Source: Flavobacterium sp. K5-23 (lineage in GTDB: Bacteria; Bacteroidota; Bacteroidia; Flavobacteriales; Flavobacteriaceae). From it: a stretch of DNA of 64,000 nucleotides. The DNA lies in the NCBI RefSeq assembly GCF_023278045.1, contig NZ_CP056783.1, positions 2,699,501 through 2,763,500 on the forward strand, written 5' to 3'. The number at the start of each line of letters is the position of its first letter. Positions within the stretch are counted from its first letter, which is position 1. Shown here one piece after another: positions 1-8,197 of this stretch. The notes beneath the pieces are model-generated. The model had not been told where the DNA came from and did no database searches. It worked only from the letters and a program-made list of their open reading frames with translations. Position numbers and translations under genes: made by a program.

Positions 1-338
1 AAGAGAATATATTCATTGGTCTTTTTGGTCTGAAATTATGGGCTTCTAAACACCGAAGAGGGGAAGTCTGGTACAAATTACATTCGGATCACTGGGGAAA
101 TGGATATGCCACCGAATCTTTAAATTTAATCTTAGACTTTGGCTTCAATTCATTAAACCTTCATAGGATTCAAGCAGGTTGTGCAGTTGATAATCCTGGC
201 TCTATAAAAGTACTTGAAAAAGCAGGAATGATTCGAGAAGGCCGAGGAAGACAACTATTACCCTTAAAATCAGGCTGGTCTGACAATTTCGAGTATTCTA
301 TTTTAGAAACTGACGATAGAAAAACAAACATTATATAA
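1..338 (+). CDS. GNAT-family N-acetyltransferase, C-terminal part (cut by window edge)
   Basis: The reading frame is open from the left edge (first complete codon at position 3) to a TAA at 336-338, giving about 111 residues. Visible features are the GNAT acetyl-CoA loop (WGNGYATE, about residues 32-39 of the fragment) followed by the strand-helix pattern 'NLHRIQAGCAVDNPGSIKVLEKAGM', quoted here only in part: NPGS and LEKAGM are typical of RimJ/RimL-type acetyltransferases (Acetyltransf_3). It would move an acetyl group from acetyl-CoA to an amine or protein N-terminus; the substrate cannot be told. The N-terminus lies outside the window. Confidence 0.85.
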   Translation, partial: ENIFIGLFGLKLWASKHRRGEVWYKLHSDHWGNGYATESLNLILDFGFNSLNLHRIQAGCAVDNPGSIKVLEKAGMIREGRGRQLLPLKSGWSDNFEYSILETDDRKTNII

Positions 339-408
339 AAACTCATAAAACAATGAATTCGATTATTCAGTGTTAATATCAGATTTAATATTGTTTAATA
401 TATTAGAG

Positions 409-466
409 GAATCAAGGGTTGAAAGCCTGTATTTTGTGCCGATAGGCACATTCGAACCCTTGATTC
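409..466. repeat. Nested inverted repeat between convergent genes
   Basis: An outer perfect 12-bp stem (GAATCAAGGGTT at 409-420 with its complement at 455-466) encloses an inner perfect 6-bp hairpin (TGTGCC at 435-440, GATA loop, GGCACA at 445-450). It lies between the stops of the GNAT gene (+) and the thioesterase gene (-). There is no long T-run on either side, so a classical intrinsic terminator is not clear. It may be a bidirectional RNA structure or a copy of a dispersed repeat. Confidence 0.6.
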
Positions 467-497
467 GCATATATTAGGCGAAAATAAATAACCGCTA

Positions 498-884
498 TTA
501 CAATAAAAGGTTTTTTACATATTCAACTTCCGTTTTTCCGTGGGCTTTTGGTTTTCCATCGGCACCTAAATTCACCATAGTAATTTTATCAATCGAAATA
601 ATTGTTTCACGAGTCATCATATTTCGTGCCTCGCATTTTAGCGTAAGGGAACTATTTCCGAATTTAACGACATTAATACCAATTTCGATAATGTCTCCTT
701 GTTTCGCCGAACTCCTAAAATTAATTTCAGAAAGGTGCTTGGTAACAACTCTTGAATTTTCTAATTGAACAATGGTGTACAAAGCCAATTCTTCGTCAAT
801 CCAAGCTAACAATTGACCTCCAAACAAGGTTCCGTTTGGGTTTAGGTCTTCGGGTTTTACCCATTTTCTAGTGTGAAATCGCAT
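498..884 (-). CDS. Acyl-CoA thioesterase, hotdog fold (YciA/ACOT type)
   Basis: This 128-residue protein has the length of a single-hotdog acyl-CoA thioesterase, which hydrolyses acyl-CoA to free acid and CoA in the cytosol. The N-terminal NPNGTLFGG (residues 15-23) leading into a helix with D30-E31 matches the family active-site region. The central part (VTKHLSEINFRSSAKQGD) is the usual strand after the hotdog helix. The ATG at 882-884 is followed directly by the conserved region, so the start is secure. The gene stands alone and converges on the GNAT gene across a nested inverted repeat. The acyl chain preference cannot be told from sequence. Confidence 0.88.
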   Translation of the reverse strand: MRFHTRKWVKPEDLNPNGTLFGGQLLAWIDEELALYTIVQLENSRVVTKHLSEINFRSSAKQGDIIEIGINVVKFGNSSLTLKCEARNMMTRETIISIDKITMVNLGADGKPKAHGKTEVEYVKNLLL

Positions 885-1393
885 ATGTTTTTTTTTATTA
901 TATAAAATTAAGCCATTAAATATTATAAATCATAATTGCTTTATAATATTTCAACCATAAAAAGGCCTGTTATTAATTTACTGAAACTCACAAAAGCGAA
1001 TTGATTATCTGTGGCAATCTAGATTAATTTACTCTAACAATTATGTGTATCAATAAAGGTCCAATGATAAAAACTTGAGAATTTATAGCTTTCATACAAA
1101 CTAAATCCATAATTAGCAGTTTGTGTAAACCGTACAGTTAAAGCATTTCACAGAAAAATCCACTTTATACAATAGTCACAAATTTCTACTGTTAATAATG
1201 AATTATTAAGTCTGTTTGATTTTTAGTTTTAAAATTGACACCATTAAATAAAATTAGCCCTAAAATCAAAACAAACTATCATTTATTATATGAAAAATAA
1301 GTACTGTAAAGCGGTAATTATGAAAAATATTAACAAAACCAATACGATTTATTTAATATATTTTCTTAGTTTTGAAATTCTACATTCTTAATT
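885..1393. other. AT-rich intergenic region with one promoter-like element
   Basis: No convincing gene lies in these 509 bases between divergent genes. A TAGTTTTG element (1367-1374) fits the Bacteroidota -7 consensus TAnnTTTG and sits 20 bases before the ATG at 1394. No matching TTG was found at the right distance. A 33-codon ORF (1290-1391) overlaps this element and is probably chance. Confidence 0.5.
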
Positions 1394-1654
1394 ATGAAAA
1401 TAATTCACATTATAGTATTAGTAATTCTTGGCACTTTTTTGATGCCAACGACTACTTTTGCTTGTGGGGGTAATTCTAAAAAACAATCTAGTACTAAAGC
1501 GATGTCTTCTGTGAGAGATAAGAAAGATTATTTTGAGTCCCATTCAAACAGTAAAAATATCGAGGGATGTAATGAAAAATGCGGACAAGAATTATGCGGT
1601 AGTTCAGTCGTTAGCCTTGGGATTACCTCCTCTTTACAATTAGGAAATGAGTGA
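1394..1654 (+). CDS. Small exported Cys-rich protein of unknown function
   Basis: This 86-residue protein begins with a signal peptide (hydrophobic residues 3-17, then PTTTFA before C24). The mature part is polar, with four cysteines: C24 followed by GG, and a cluster C59-x3-C63-x4-C68. Cleavage before C24 is possible, but the preceding TFA is a weak lipobox, so the protein may be periplasmic rather than lipidated. The cysteine spacing suggests metal or disulfide chemistry (inference). The stop overlaps the start of the methyltransferase gene by 8 bases, so the two are probably translated together. I do not recognise a named family. Confidence 0.6.
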   Translation: MKIIHIIVLVILGTFLMPTTTFACGGNSKKQSSTKAMSSVRDKKDYFESHSNSKNIEGCNEKCGQELCGSSVVSLGITSSLQLGNE

Positions 1655-2300
1655 TAAAAAATTTATTCCAGCTTTAGGATATGATTTCCTGACTGTTTAT
1701 TATGATTTAGCCATAAAATTAACAATGCCTGAAAAGAAATTTAGACAATTGTTAGTAGAACATATAGACCCTCAAGACAAAGAATGTATTTTAGAATTTG
1801 GTTTTGGTACAGGACAAAATTTAATTTTAATCAAAAATAAAAATCCAAATATTGATTTAAAAGAATTAGATATTGACCCAAAGGTAAAAGAAATAACAGC
1901 CTATAAACTAGCAAAAAACAATCTTGAAGTTCCTCTAAATTTATATGATGGTACTACTTTTCCTTATCAAGATAATCAATTCGATAAAGTATATAGTTGT
2001 CTGGTATTTCATCAATTAGATGCACAAACAAAAAGTAATTGTCTGAAAGAAATTAATCGTGTTTTAAAACCAAATGGACAATTAATTATTGCCGATTGGG
2101 GAAAAGCATCTAATATTATGATGCGTTTTACTTTCAGATTAGTTCAAATATTGGATGGTTTTAAAACTACAAATGATAATGTTAAAGGCAAAATACCTCA
2201 ATTTATTAGTAATGCAGGATTTCTAGACGTAAGTGTTTCTAAATCTATAAACACATTAATTGGTACTTTTTCTTATTTTAATGCAGTAAAAAAGACTTAA
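1647..2300 (+). CDS. Class I SAM-dependent methyltransferase (Methyltransf_11/25 type)
   Basis: This 217-residue protein has the SAM-binding motif I LEFGFGTGQN (about residues 49-58), an acidic residue at the end of strand 2 (ELDIDP) and motif IV-like FDKVYSCLVFHQL, followed by LKEINRVLKPNGQLIIADWG, as in ubiE/COQ5-like methyltransferases. It would use S-adenosylmethionine in the cytosol; the acceptor is unknown. The start overlaps the Cys-rich gene by 8 bases (ATG at 1647, TGA of the first gene at 1652-1654). A secreted SnoaL-like protein gene follows after 36 bases. Confidence 0.85.
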   Translation: MSDKKFIPALGYDFLTVYYDLAIKLTMPEKKFRQLLVEHIDPQDKECILEFGFGTGQNLILIKNKNPNIDLKELDIDPKVKEITAYKLAKNNLEVPLNLYDGTTFPYQDNQFDKVYSCLVFHQLDAQTKSNCLKEINRVLKPNGQLIIADWGKASNIMMRFTFRLVQILDGFKTTNDNVKGKIPQFISNAGFLDVSVSKSINTLIGTFSYFNAVKKT

Positions 2301-2336
2301 ATAAATAATTTAATAAACAATAATTTAAAAAAAAAA

Positions 2337-2825
2337 ATGAAAAACTTAAAATTGATTAATTTACTAATGATTCTTTTTGTGACAATAGCTAATGCTCAAA
2401 ATAAGAATGAAGACAGAAGCATATCTAAAGATAATGATGCAGTTATAGCAGTTATGAAGTCATATAAAGATGCGCTTCAAAATTTAACAACAGAAGGAAC
2501 TTTTAATCTTTTTACAGAAGACTCAAAAGTTTTTGAATCTGGAGGTATTGAAGGTACTTACAAAAATTACATAGAGCATCATTTAGGTCCAGAATTGGGA
2601 CACTTTAAAAGTTTTACATTTTCGAATTATCAAATCGATACTCAGGTTGATGGTAATTATGCGTTTACAACAGAAACGTATGTTTATACCATTGTTTTAA
2701 AAGCTAATGATAAAGGAGAAACGAGAACTATAACTAAGAAAGGAGTGGCAACTTCAATTTTAAAGAAATTAGATGAAAAGTGGAAAATAATCAATACACA
2801 TTCTTCTTCTAGAAACTTGAAATAG
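2337..2825 (+). CDS. Secreted SnoaL/NTF2-like (DUF4440-type) protein
   Basis: This 162-residue protein starts with a signal peptide ending in NAQ (about residue 21). The rest reads as a small cone-shaped NTF2-like domain: a helix with 'VMKSYKDALQNL', then TFNLFTEDSKVFESGG, an alpha-beta stretch and the final strands WKIINTHSS. Such proteins are found in Bacteroidota periplasms and their roles are mostly unknown. It probably belongs to one transcription unit with the two genes upstream. Substrate and function are not predicted. Confidence 0.75.
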   Translation: MKNLKLINLLMILFVTIANAQNKNEDRSISKDNDAVIAVMKSYKDALQNLTTEGTFNLFTEDSKVFESGGIEGTYKNYIEHHLGPELGHFKSFTFSNYQIDTQVDGNYAFTTETYVYTIVLKANDKGETRTITKKGVATSILKKLDEKWKIINTHSSSRNLK

Positions 2826-2836
2826 ATGCATTAATA

Positions 2837-2977
2837 ATGAACAACCTCTCTCAAATTATCCAACAATACAAAACCGATACAGAAAGCGTTTTCAATACTT
2901 GGTTCAGATTATTCCATTATGGAAAAAACAGCAAAATCAATTTAAGAAAAAACAAGAAGAAGATATGTTTAAAGTGA
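2837..2977 (+). pseudogene. Probable gene remnant, 46 codons
   Basis: An ORF starts 11 bases after the SnoaL-like gene. Its first half (MNNLSQIIQQYKTDTESVFN) looks like a genuine amphipathic protein N-terminus, while the second half turns into Lys/Asn-rich low-complexity sequence and stops. A neighbouring frame continues as FKKKQEEDMFKVKKRIG up to about 3018. This is what a 5' gene fragment with a frameshift or deletion looks like. The parent gene is not identified. About 270 bases after it hold no other visible feature. Confidence 0.35.
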
Positions 2978-3249
2978 AAAAAAGGATAGGGAAATCCCAT
3001 CGCTTTTTGGGTACTTAATTCTTAATGTGGTCTTTTAATGATTAGTATTTTAGGTGGATATCTCCAAAATATAAATCTCGTAATTACCAAAAAATCAGAT
3101 CCAATCTGAAATACATATAACAGAACACAATCAATCGCATCAGCATTAAAAACTTCGCTTTATCATTTAGTATAAATGGAGTTTTGTAGCACTTCGTTGA
3201 AAACAAACTCAGGATGGTTCTATAAAGCATTATGAGTTTGTTGTTGTAA

Positions 3250-5337
3250 TTATTTTTTGCTGATTTTTCTCTTCAACAACTGAGCATTGATGGCAACAAT
3301 AATAGTACTCAAACTCATAAATACAGCCCCGACTGCTGGACCTAAAACAAATCCGGAAGAATAAAGCACTCCTGCAGCCAGTGGAATGGCAACAACATTA
3401 TAGCCAGTAGCCCATACCAGGTTTTGAATCATTTTGTTATAAGTCGCTTTTCCAAATAAAATCAAGTTGGCAATATCCTGTGGATTACTGTTTACCAAAA
3501 TAATATCTGCTGTTTCGGCTGCCACATCGGTACCAGAACCAACAGCAATCCCAACATCCGCTTGTGCTAATGCGGGAGCGTCATTTACGCCATCACCAGT
3601 CATAGCCACAAATTCATTTTTAGCTTGAAGTTCTTTTACAATTTCAACTTTTTGATGTGGGAGCACTTCTGAATAGTATCCATCCAATCCCAGTTTATCG
3701 CTTACTGCTTTAGCAGTTATCTCATTATCTCCCGTAGCCATTAATACTTTGATATTGTTCTTTTTGAATACTTTTATGGCATCATAGGATTCTGGCCTGA
3801 TTTCGTCTGCAAGAGCAATATATCCAGCCAATTTCCCGTCAATTAATACAAAAACTACAGTTTCAGCGGCATCGCTATAGGCGTCCTCGGGAATGGTTAT
3901 TTTTTCGTCCCTCAAATACCCTGGACTAACCACTTTTACTTTTTTTCCTTCAACATCCGCTTCAACACCTTTCCCGGTAATGGCCATAAAATTTTCAGGC
4001 TTTGGAATAATACCATTACTTTCTTTAATCTTTTTAATAACTCCAACAGCAATTGGATGTTCAGAGCTTTGCTCTAGGGCACTCGCTAGTCTTAATACTT
4101 CTTCACTGGTGTATTTTTCATCTGTAGATTCAATTCTTGTAACTCCAAAATCACCTTTAGTCAATGTCCCCGTTTTATCGAAAAGCAATACCGATATTTT
4201 ACGTGATTCTTCAAAAGCTGTTCTATTACGAATCAATAAACCATTTTGTGCTGAAACTGCCGTAGATATGGCAACTACTAACGGGATTGCAAGCCCCAAA
4301 GCATGTGGACAAGCAATAACCATTACTGTAACCATACGTTCTAAAGCGTAAACAAAAGGAAATCCTAGAACTAACCATACGGCAAGTGTACCAAAACCAG
4401 TAGCTAAAGCTATATAAGTAAGCCATTTAGCTGCTCTATCAGAAAGATTTTGCATTTTAGATTTGGTTTTTTGAGCCTCCTCAACCATTTTTATAACTTT
4501 GTTTAGGTAGCTGTCTTTTCCCGTATGCTCTACTTTTACCTTTAAGGAGCCATTTCCATTTACCGATCCGCCAATTACTTTATCGTTCAACTCTTTTTTT
4601 ACAGGTTTAGATTCTCCGGTAAGCATAGATTCATTCAAGTAACTGGATCCTTCTACTATAATTCCATCAGCGGGAATTTTTTCTCCGGGTTTTACTAATA
4701 TCATATCATCCTTAAGTAAATCTTCAAGAGGAATATCTTCAACGATATCGCCATTCACTCTATGGGCTTCTGCGGGCATCATACTCACCAATAATTGTAA
4801 GGCCTTTGATGCGCCTAGAACACTTTTCATCTCAATCCAATGCCCCACAAGCATAATTGCGATTAGTGTAGCCAGTTCCCAGAAAAAATCGACACCATTT
4901 AAACCAAAAACGGTCGCGGAGCTATAAAAATAAGCAACACTTATAGCCATAGCTATCAGGGTCATCATTCCGGGAGCAGCTTTTTTTATTTCAGACAAAA
5001 AGCCTTTTAAAAAAGGCCAACCACCATAGAAATAAACAATACTGGAAAGCGCAAAAAGGATATACGGATTACCGGGAAGCAGAATTTCATATCCAAAGAA
5101 TTCCTGAATCATCGGTGAAAAGAATAGGATGGGTACGGTTAAGAACAATGTGGCCCAAAACCGTTTTTTAAAGTCGGCAATCATCATTTTATGATGGTCG
5201 TGTCCAGCCATTCCCATTGGAATATTACCGTGATCGTGATTCATTTTAGAATGATCTTCTTTATCGTGATTCATTTTAGAATGATCCATCTTCGAATGGT
5301 CCATTTCTTCATGCTTTTGGTGTTCGTGATTCTCCAT
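3250..5337 (-). CDS. copB: Copper-exporting P1B-type ATPase, CPH (CopB) type
   Basis: This 695-residue inner-membrane ATPase couples ATP hydrolysis to export of copper or silver ions. The N-terminus (residues 1-52) is a His/Met-rich tail with repeated DHSKM/NHD units instead of a heavy-metal-associated domain. Seen in order: transmembrane helices from residue 60, actuator motif TGES (240-243), the ion-pathway motif CPH (343-345) that marks the P1B-3/CopB group, phosphorylation site DKTGT (387-391), SEHP (425-428) and GDGVND (581-586). It is the last gene of a minus-strand island that also encodes Met-rich and haem lipoproteins. CopB family members are assigned to Cu(II)/Cu(I)/Ag(I) export; the precise ion is inferred. 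Confidence 0.92.
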   Translation of the reverse strand: MENHEHQKHEEMDHSKMDHSKMNHDKEDHSKMNHDHGNIPMGMAGHDHHKMMIADFKKRFWATLFLTVPILFFSPMIQEFFGYEILLPGNPYILFALSSIVYFYGGWPFLKGFLSEIKKAAPGMMTLIAMAISVAYFYSSATVFGLNGVDFFWELATLIAIMLVGHWIEMKSVLGASKALQLLVSMMPAEAHRVNGDIVEDIPLEDLLKDDMILVKPGEKIPADGIIVEGSSYLNESMLTGESKPVKKELNDKVIGGSVNGNGSLKVKVEHTGKDSYLNKVIKMVEEAQKTKSKMQNLSDRAAKWLTYIALATGFGTLAVWLVLGFPFVYALERMVTVMVIACPHALGLAIPLVVAISTAVSAQNGLLIRNRTAFEESRKISVLLFDKTGTLTKGDFGVTRIESTDEKYTSEEVLRLASALEQSSEHPIAVGVIKKIKESNGIIPKPENFMAITGKGVEADVEGKKVKVVSPGYLRDEKITIPEDAYSDAAETVVFVLIDGKLAGYIALADEIRPESYDAIKVFKKNNIKVLMATGDNEITAKAVSDKLGLDGYYSEVLPHQKVEIVKELQAKNEFVAMTGDGVNDAPALAQADVGIAVGSGTDVAAETADIILVNSNPQDIANLILFGKATYNKMIQNLVWATGYNVVAIPLAAGVLYSSGFVLGPAVGAVFMSLSTIIVAINAQLLKRKISKK

Positions 5338-5452
5338 TTAGTTTTTATTAAAGTATTAATGTGATCTTTATTTTTATCGCTTCTGAAGAACTCCCGCTTT
5401 TTAAGGCCAATAACTCATCTTAAAAATACATCCTTATTTCTCATAAAATAAG

Positions 5453-6226
5453 TCATTTATAGGTCATTGTAAAGTAGCTAGCATCTTCTTCAGTAAATTT
5501 CTGAAAGCTAAGTAAGCCTTTGTCGGTCAGTTTTTCGATTACAGTATATTTGAATTGTTTAATTCGTATCCCTAGCGCATACGCTTTAACTCTGAGTTTC
5601 GATTTTATTTTCTTCCCATTCACATCGGATTCCAATACCCTGTCATAAATTTTTATCGTGCTTTTAGCACCAAAGAAATTCAACAACCCAGAATCAAAAT
5701 TCATTTCCATTTCAACATCTTGTAGATTATCCAAATCATAAAGCCCTTTAAAATTTTCAGAAGTGGTATTAATTTCAGTTTTTTTTGATTTCGGATTTGA
5801 AAATGGGAAAACCATTACCATTACACTGGATTCATTTGGACTACAACGATAACTGGTAGCATATTTATCAATAAATTTTCCGCTTTTATCAAACATTTTA
5901 GTGACAACCTGTATGATATAATAATCATTTGCTTTTTTCACTTGTCCAACTTCAAAGGTTTGTTTATTGAGCAAATCTCCTTTTTTATCAAAATTTTCCC
6001 GAATTACGGTTCGCCCTGATAACTGCCCTATAAACATTTCATTCTGAGCGCTTAAATTAGTAAAACTAAACAGGATAATTAACGATAGTAAGCAATGTTT
6101 AATTTTACTATGTAAAAATAATACTTGCTTTGACTTATTGTAAAGACAACAAGATTCTATTCCTTCTTGCACTATGTCACCCGTATAAATCATTTTAGTT
6201 AATTGATAACTTGATACCATACTCAT
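5453..6226 (-). CDS. Secreted protein of unknown function (TapB/DUF3108-like)
   Basis: The ORF encodes 257 residues. A clear signal peptide (hydrophobic about 44-56, ending NLSAQ near residue 61) lies well inside the ORF, preceded by about 40 polar residues. The ATG at 6224-6226 lies 4 bases after the stop of the kinase-like gene, which supports coupled translation, but no ATG was found right before the signal peptide, so the true start is unclear. The mature part is beta-rich with repeated VxxFDKxG segments and looks like the DUF3108/TapB group of exported Bacteroidota proteins. Function unknown; context is metal/redox stress. Confidence 0.55.
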   Translation of the reverse strand: MSMVSSYQLTKMIYTGDIVQEGIESCCLYNKSKQVLFLHSKIKHCLLSLIILFSFTNLSAQNEMFIGQLSGRTVIRENFDKKGDLLNKQTFEVGQVKKANDYYIIQVVTKMFDKSGKFIDKYATSYRCSPNESSVMVMVFPFSNPKSKKTEINTTSENFKGLYDLDNLQDVEMEMNFDSGLLNFFGAKSTIKIYDRVLESDVNGKKIKSKLRVKAYALGIRIKQFKYTVIEKLTDKGLLSFQKFTEEDASYFTMTYK

Positions 6227-6230
6227 TAAA

Positions 6231-6770
6231 CTAAATGTTGTTCAAAACAAAATCCACTCTTTCTTTTGGGGGAAGAACCGGAACAAAAACGATTGGAAAA
6301 CCTAAAGATTCATATACATCTATAATCAATCGGTGAATTTCTTTTTGTTCCTCTTCATCTTCTGTTCGTGCATAGTCCTTTTGGAAAGGCAATCGATCTA
6401 AAATAAAAATCTTTTTATAGGATGATTCTTTTACTGCATTAAGTAATTTCTCATCGTAATCAAGATTCAGAAATTGATAATAAGCCAATGCATCTGGTAT
6501 TGCTCTGTCAAGGAAAACTAAATCTTCCGGCATTATTGATGCTTCTTGTTCAATTTGCATATCTAAAACCCCTAATTGAAATTTTTTCTTGTTATTTCTC
6601 ATTTCTTCCACTGTCTCTCCATCAATACGCATAGTATCAATATAATGCCTTGCATGCTCGATAGTGGTTTTGTAACCTCTTTTAGTTAAAATATCAACAA
6701 CAGTAGTTTTACCGGTACTGGGTCCACCTGTGATAACATACCAATTGTTATTTGCTTTTTTATTATTCAT
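6231..6770 (-). CDS. P-loop NTPase / kinase-like protein (AAA_28 type)
   Basis: This 179-residue cytosolic protein has a Walker A motif GGPSTGKTT (residues 15-23) immediately after a short N-terminus, an ExAR segment (EHARHYID) and a Walker B-like strand DLVFLDRAIPDALAY. The layout matches small AAA_28 / adenylate-kinase-like P-loop proteins, often near NadR-type kinases. A phosphoryl acceptor is not known. It lies 28 bases after the beta-CASP ribonuclease gene and 4 bases before the secreted protein gene, so it belongs to the same operon. Confidence 0.75.
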   Translation of the reverse strand: MNNKKANNNWYVITGGPSTGKTTVVDILTKRGYKTTIEHARHYIDTMRIDGETVEEMRNNKKKFQLGVLDMQIEQEASIMPEDLVFLDRAIPDALAYYQFLNLDYDEKLLNAVKESSYKKIFILDRLPFQKDYARTEDEEEQKEIHRLIIDVYESLGFPIVFVPVLPPKERVDFVLNNI

Positions 6771-6798
6771 TATTAAACTTTTTATTCTTTATTAGAAT

Positions 6799-8172
6799 TT
6801 AGACTTCTTTGATACTATACAATTCTGGAATATCGCAATCCCAATTATAGGTTTCTTTAATTCCTTTTTGCAATCCTTCCGCCTCTTCTTTTTCCCCGTG
6901 AACTATGAATATCCTTTCTGGTTTTTTATTTATCAGACTCAACCAATCCAATAGTTCGGTGTGATCTGCGTGTGCCGAAAGACCTTCGATTTCTGCTACT
7001 TGCATGTTAAAAGGCACCCATTTTCCATACACCTTTAATTCCTTTCCTCCTTCCAACAGCTTTCTTCCCCGAGTACCTTCCGCCTGATACCCTACAAAGA
7101 GTAAAGTGTTGTTTGGGTTTTGTGCTTGTGTTTCCAGATAATTCAACATTCTTCCACCTGTAAGCATCCCACTCCCTGCTATAACAATTTTAGGCTTATT
7201 ATCTGCACTAAGCTCCATAGTTTCACTATAACTGCTCACCACATTAAAATAAGAACACATTTCATCACATTCTTTTTCTTCCAATTTATGCCAGTCCCTT
7301 GTTCGATGAAATAGTTCCAGTACGTTTGCTCCCATAGGACTATCCATTATCATGGGAACTCTAGGTATTTTATTTTCTTTTAAAAGCCTCCAAAATATCA
7401 ACATCATCAATTGGGCACGTTCTACAGAAAAGCTGGGTATGAAAAGACTACCACCCTTTGATAAGGTATCATTAACCAATTTTTCTATCAATGGAATGGC
7501 TTCAAGTTCTTCTTGATGAAACCTTCCCCCATAAGTGGACTCAATAAAAAGAACATCAGCCCTTTCAGGTTTAATAGGTGGATATAACAGTAAATCATTG
7601 ATTCTGCCGATGTCTCCAGAAAAAACAAATCGTTTACCGTCGACATCCAATTCTATGTAGGTGGCACCTATGATATGACCATTGTAGGTAAAGCGCACTT
7701 TGATTCCCTCAAATAGAGGAATCCATTGTGCAGGGGGAACCCCTTTAAAATGAGGAATTGTTTTTTCAACATTTTTTAAATCATATAAAGGTTCTGCCGG
7801 ACTGTGTTTGGAATAGCCTTCCTTATTGGCACGTTCAGCTTCTTGCTCTTGAATTTTGGCACTATCATTCAGTATTATTTTAGCAATATCCATAGTGGGA
7901 TAGGTCCCATATATTGGGCCGTTAAAACCCAACTTTACTAATCTTGGCAAATAGCCCGTGTGGTCCAAATGACCGTGAGTAAGCAATACAACATCTATTG
8001 CAGAAACATCTATTGGAGGATACTCCCAGTTGAGTAGACGCAATTCTTTAAGCCCTTGAAAAAGTCCACAGTCAATCATGATTTTTTTATCTCCGGTATC
8101 TAAAAGATATTTAGAACCTGTAACAGTTCCTGCTGCTCCTAAAAAGTGTATCTTATTCTTTTTACTTTCCAT
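6799..8172 (-). CDS. Metallo-beta-lactamase/beta-CASP ribonuclease
   Basis: This 457-residue protein is of the usual length for bacterial and archaeal beta-CASP RNases (CPSF-73/Ysh1 relatives). The N-terminal MBL fold has LLTHGHLDHTG (HxHxDH at 66-71), a later GHIIGATYIELD and SGDIG, then the beta-CASP insert with RAQLMMLIFWRLL and MDSPMGANV, then IAGSGMLTGGRML and LSAHADHTELLDWL, with the C-terminal HGE (RIFIVHGEKE). The family cuts or trims RNA with two zinc ions. In the island it sits between an ATP-cone/nuclease fusion and a P-loop protein, suggesting RNA turnover under stress (inference). Confidence 0.88.
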   Translation of the reverse strand: MESKKNKIHFLGAAGTVTGSKYLLDTGDKKIMIDCGLFQGLKELRLLNWEYPPIDVSAIDVVLLTHGHLDHTGYLPRLVKLGFNGPIYGTYPTMDIAKIILNDSAKIQEQEAERANKEGYSKHSPAEPLYDLKNVEKTIPHFKGVPPAQWIPLFEGIKVRFTYNGHIIGATYIELDVDGKRFVFSGDIGRINDLLLYPPIKPERADVLFIESTYGGRFHQEELEAIPLIEKLVNDTLSKGGSLFIPSFSVERAQLMMLIFWRLLKENKIPRVPMIMDSPMGANVLELFHRTRDWHKLEEKECDEMCSYFNVVSSYSETMELSADNKPKIVIAGSGMLTGGRMLNYLETQAQNPNNTLLFVGYQAEGTRGRKLLEGGKELKVYGKWVPFNMQVAEIEGLSAHADHTELLDWLSLINKKPERIFIVHGEKEEAEGLQKGIKETYNWDCDIPELYSIKEV

Positions 8173-8197
8173 AATTTCTTGTTTTTTTACAATTAGT

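Noticed and set aside
409..466. An integron attC-like site
   Set aside because: The stem ends do not fit the RYYYAAC/GTTRRRY core sites and there is no cassette array or integrase.
1290..1391. A 33-codon ORF before the Cys-rich gene
   Set aside because: It overlaps the promoter-like TAGTTTTG element, has no coding character and reads as Asn/Lys/Ile-rich AT sequence.
3893..4351. A plus-strand ORF inside the copper ATPase gene
   Set aside because: Antisense shadow of the conserved CPH/DKTGT region.
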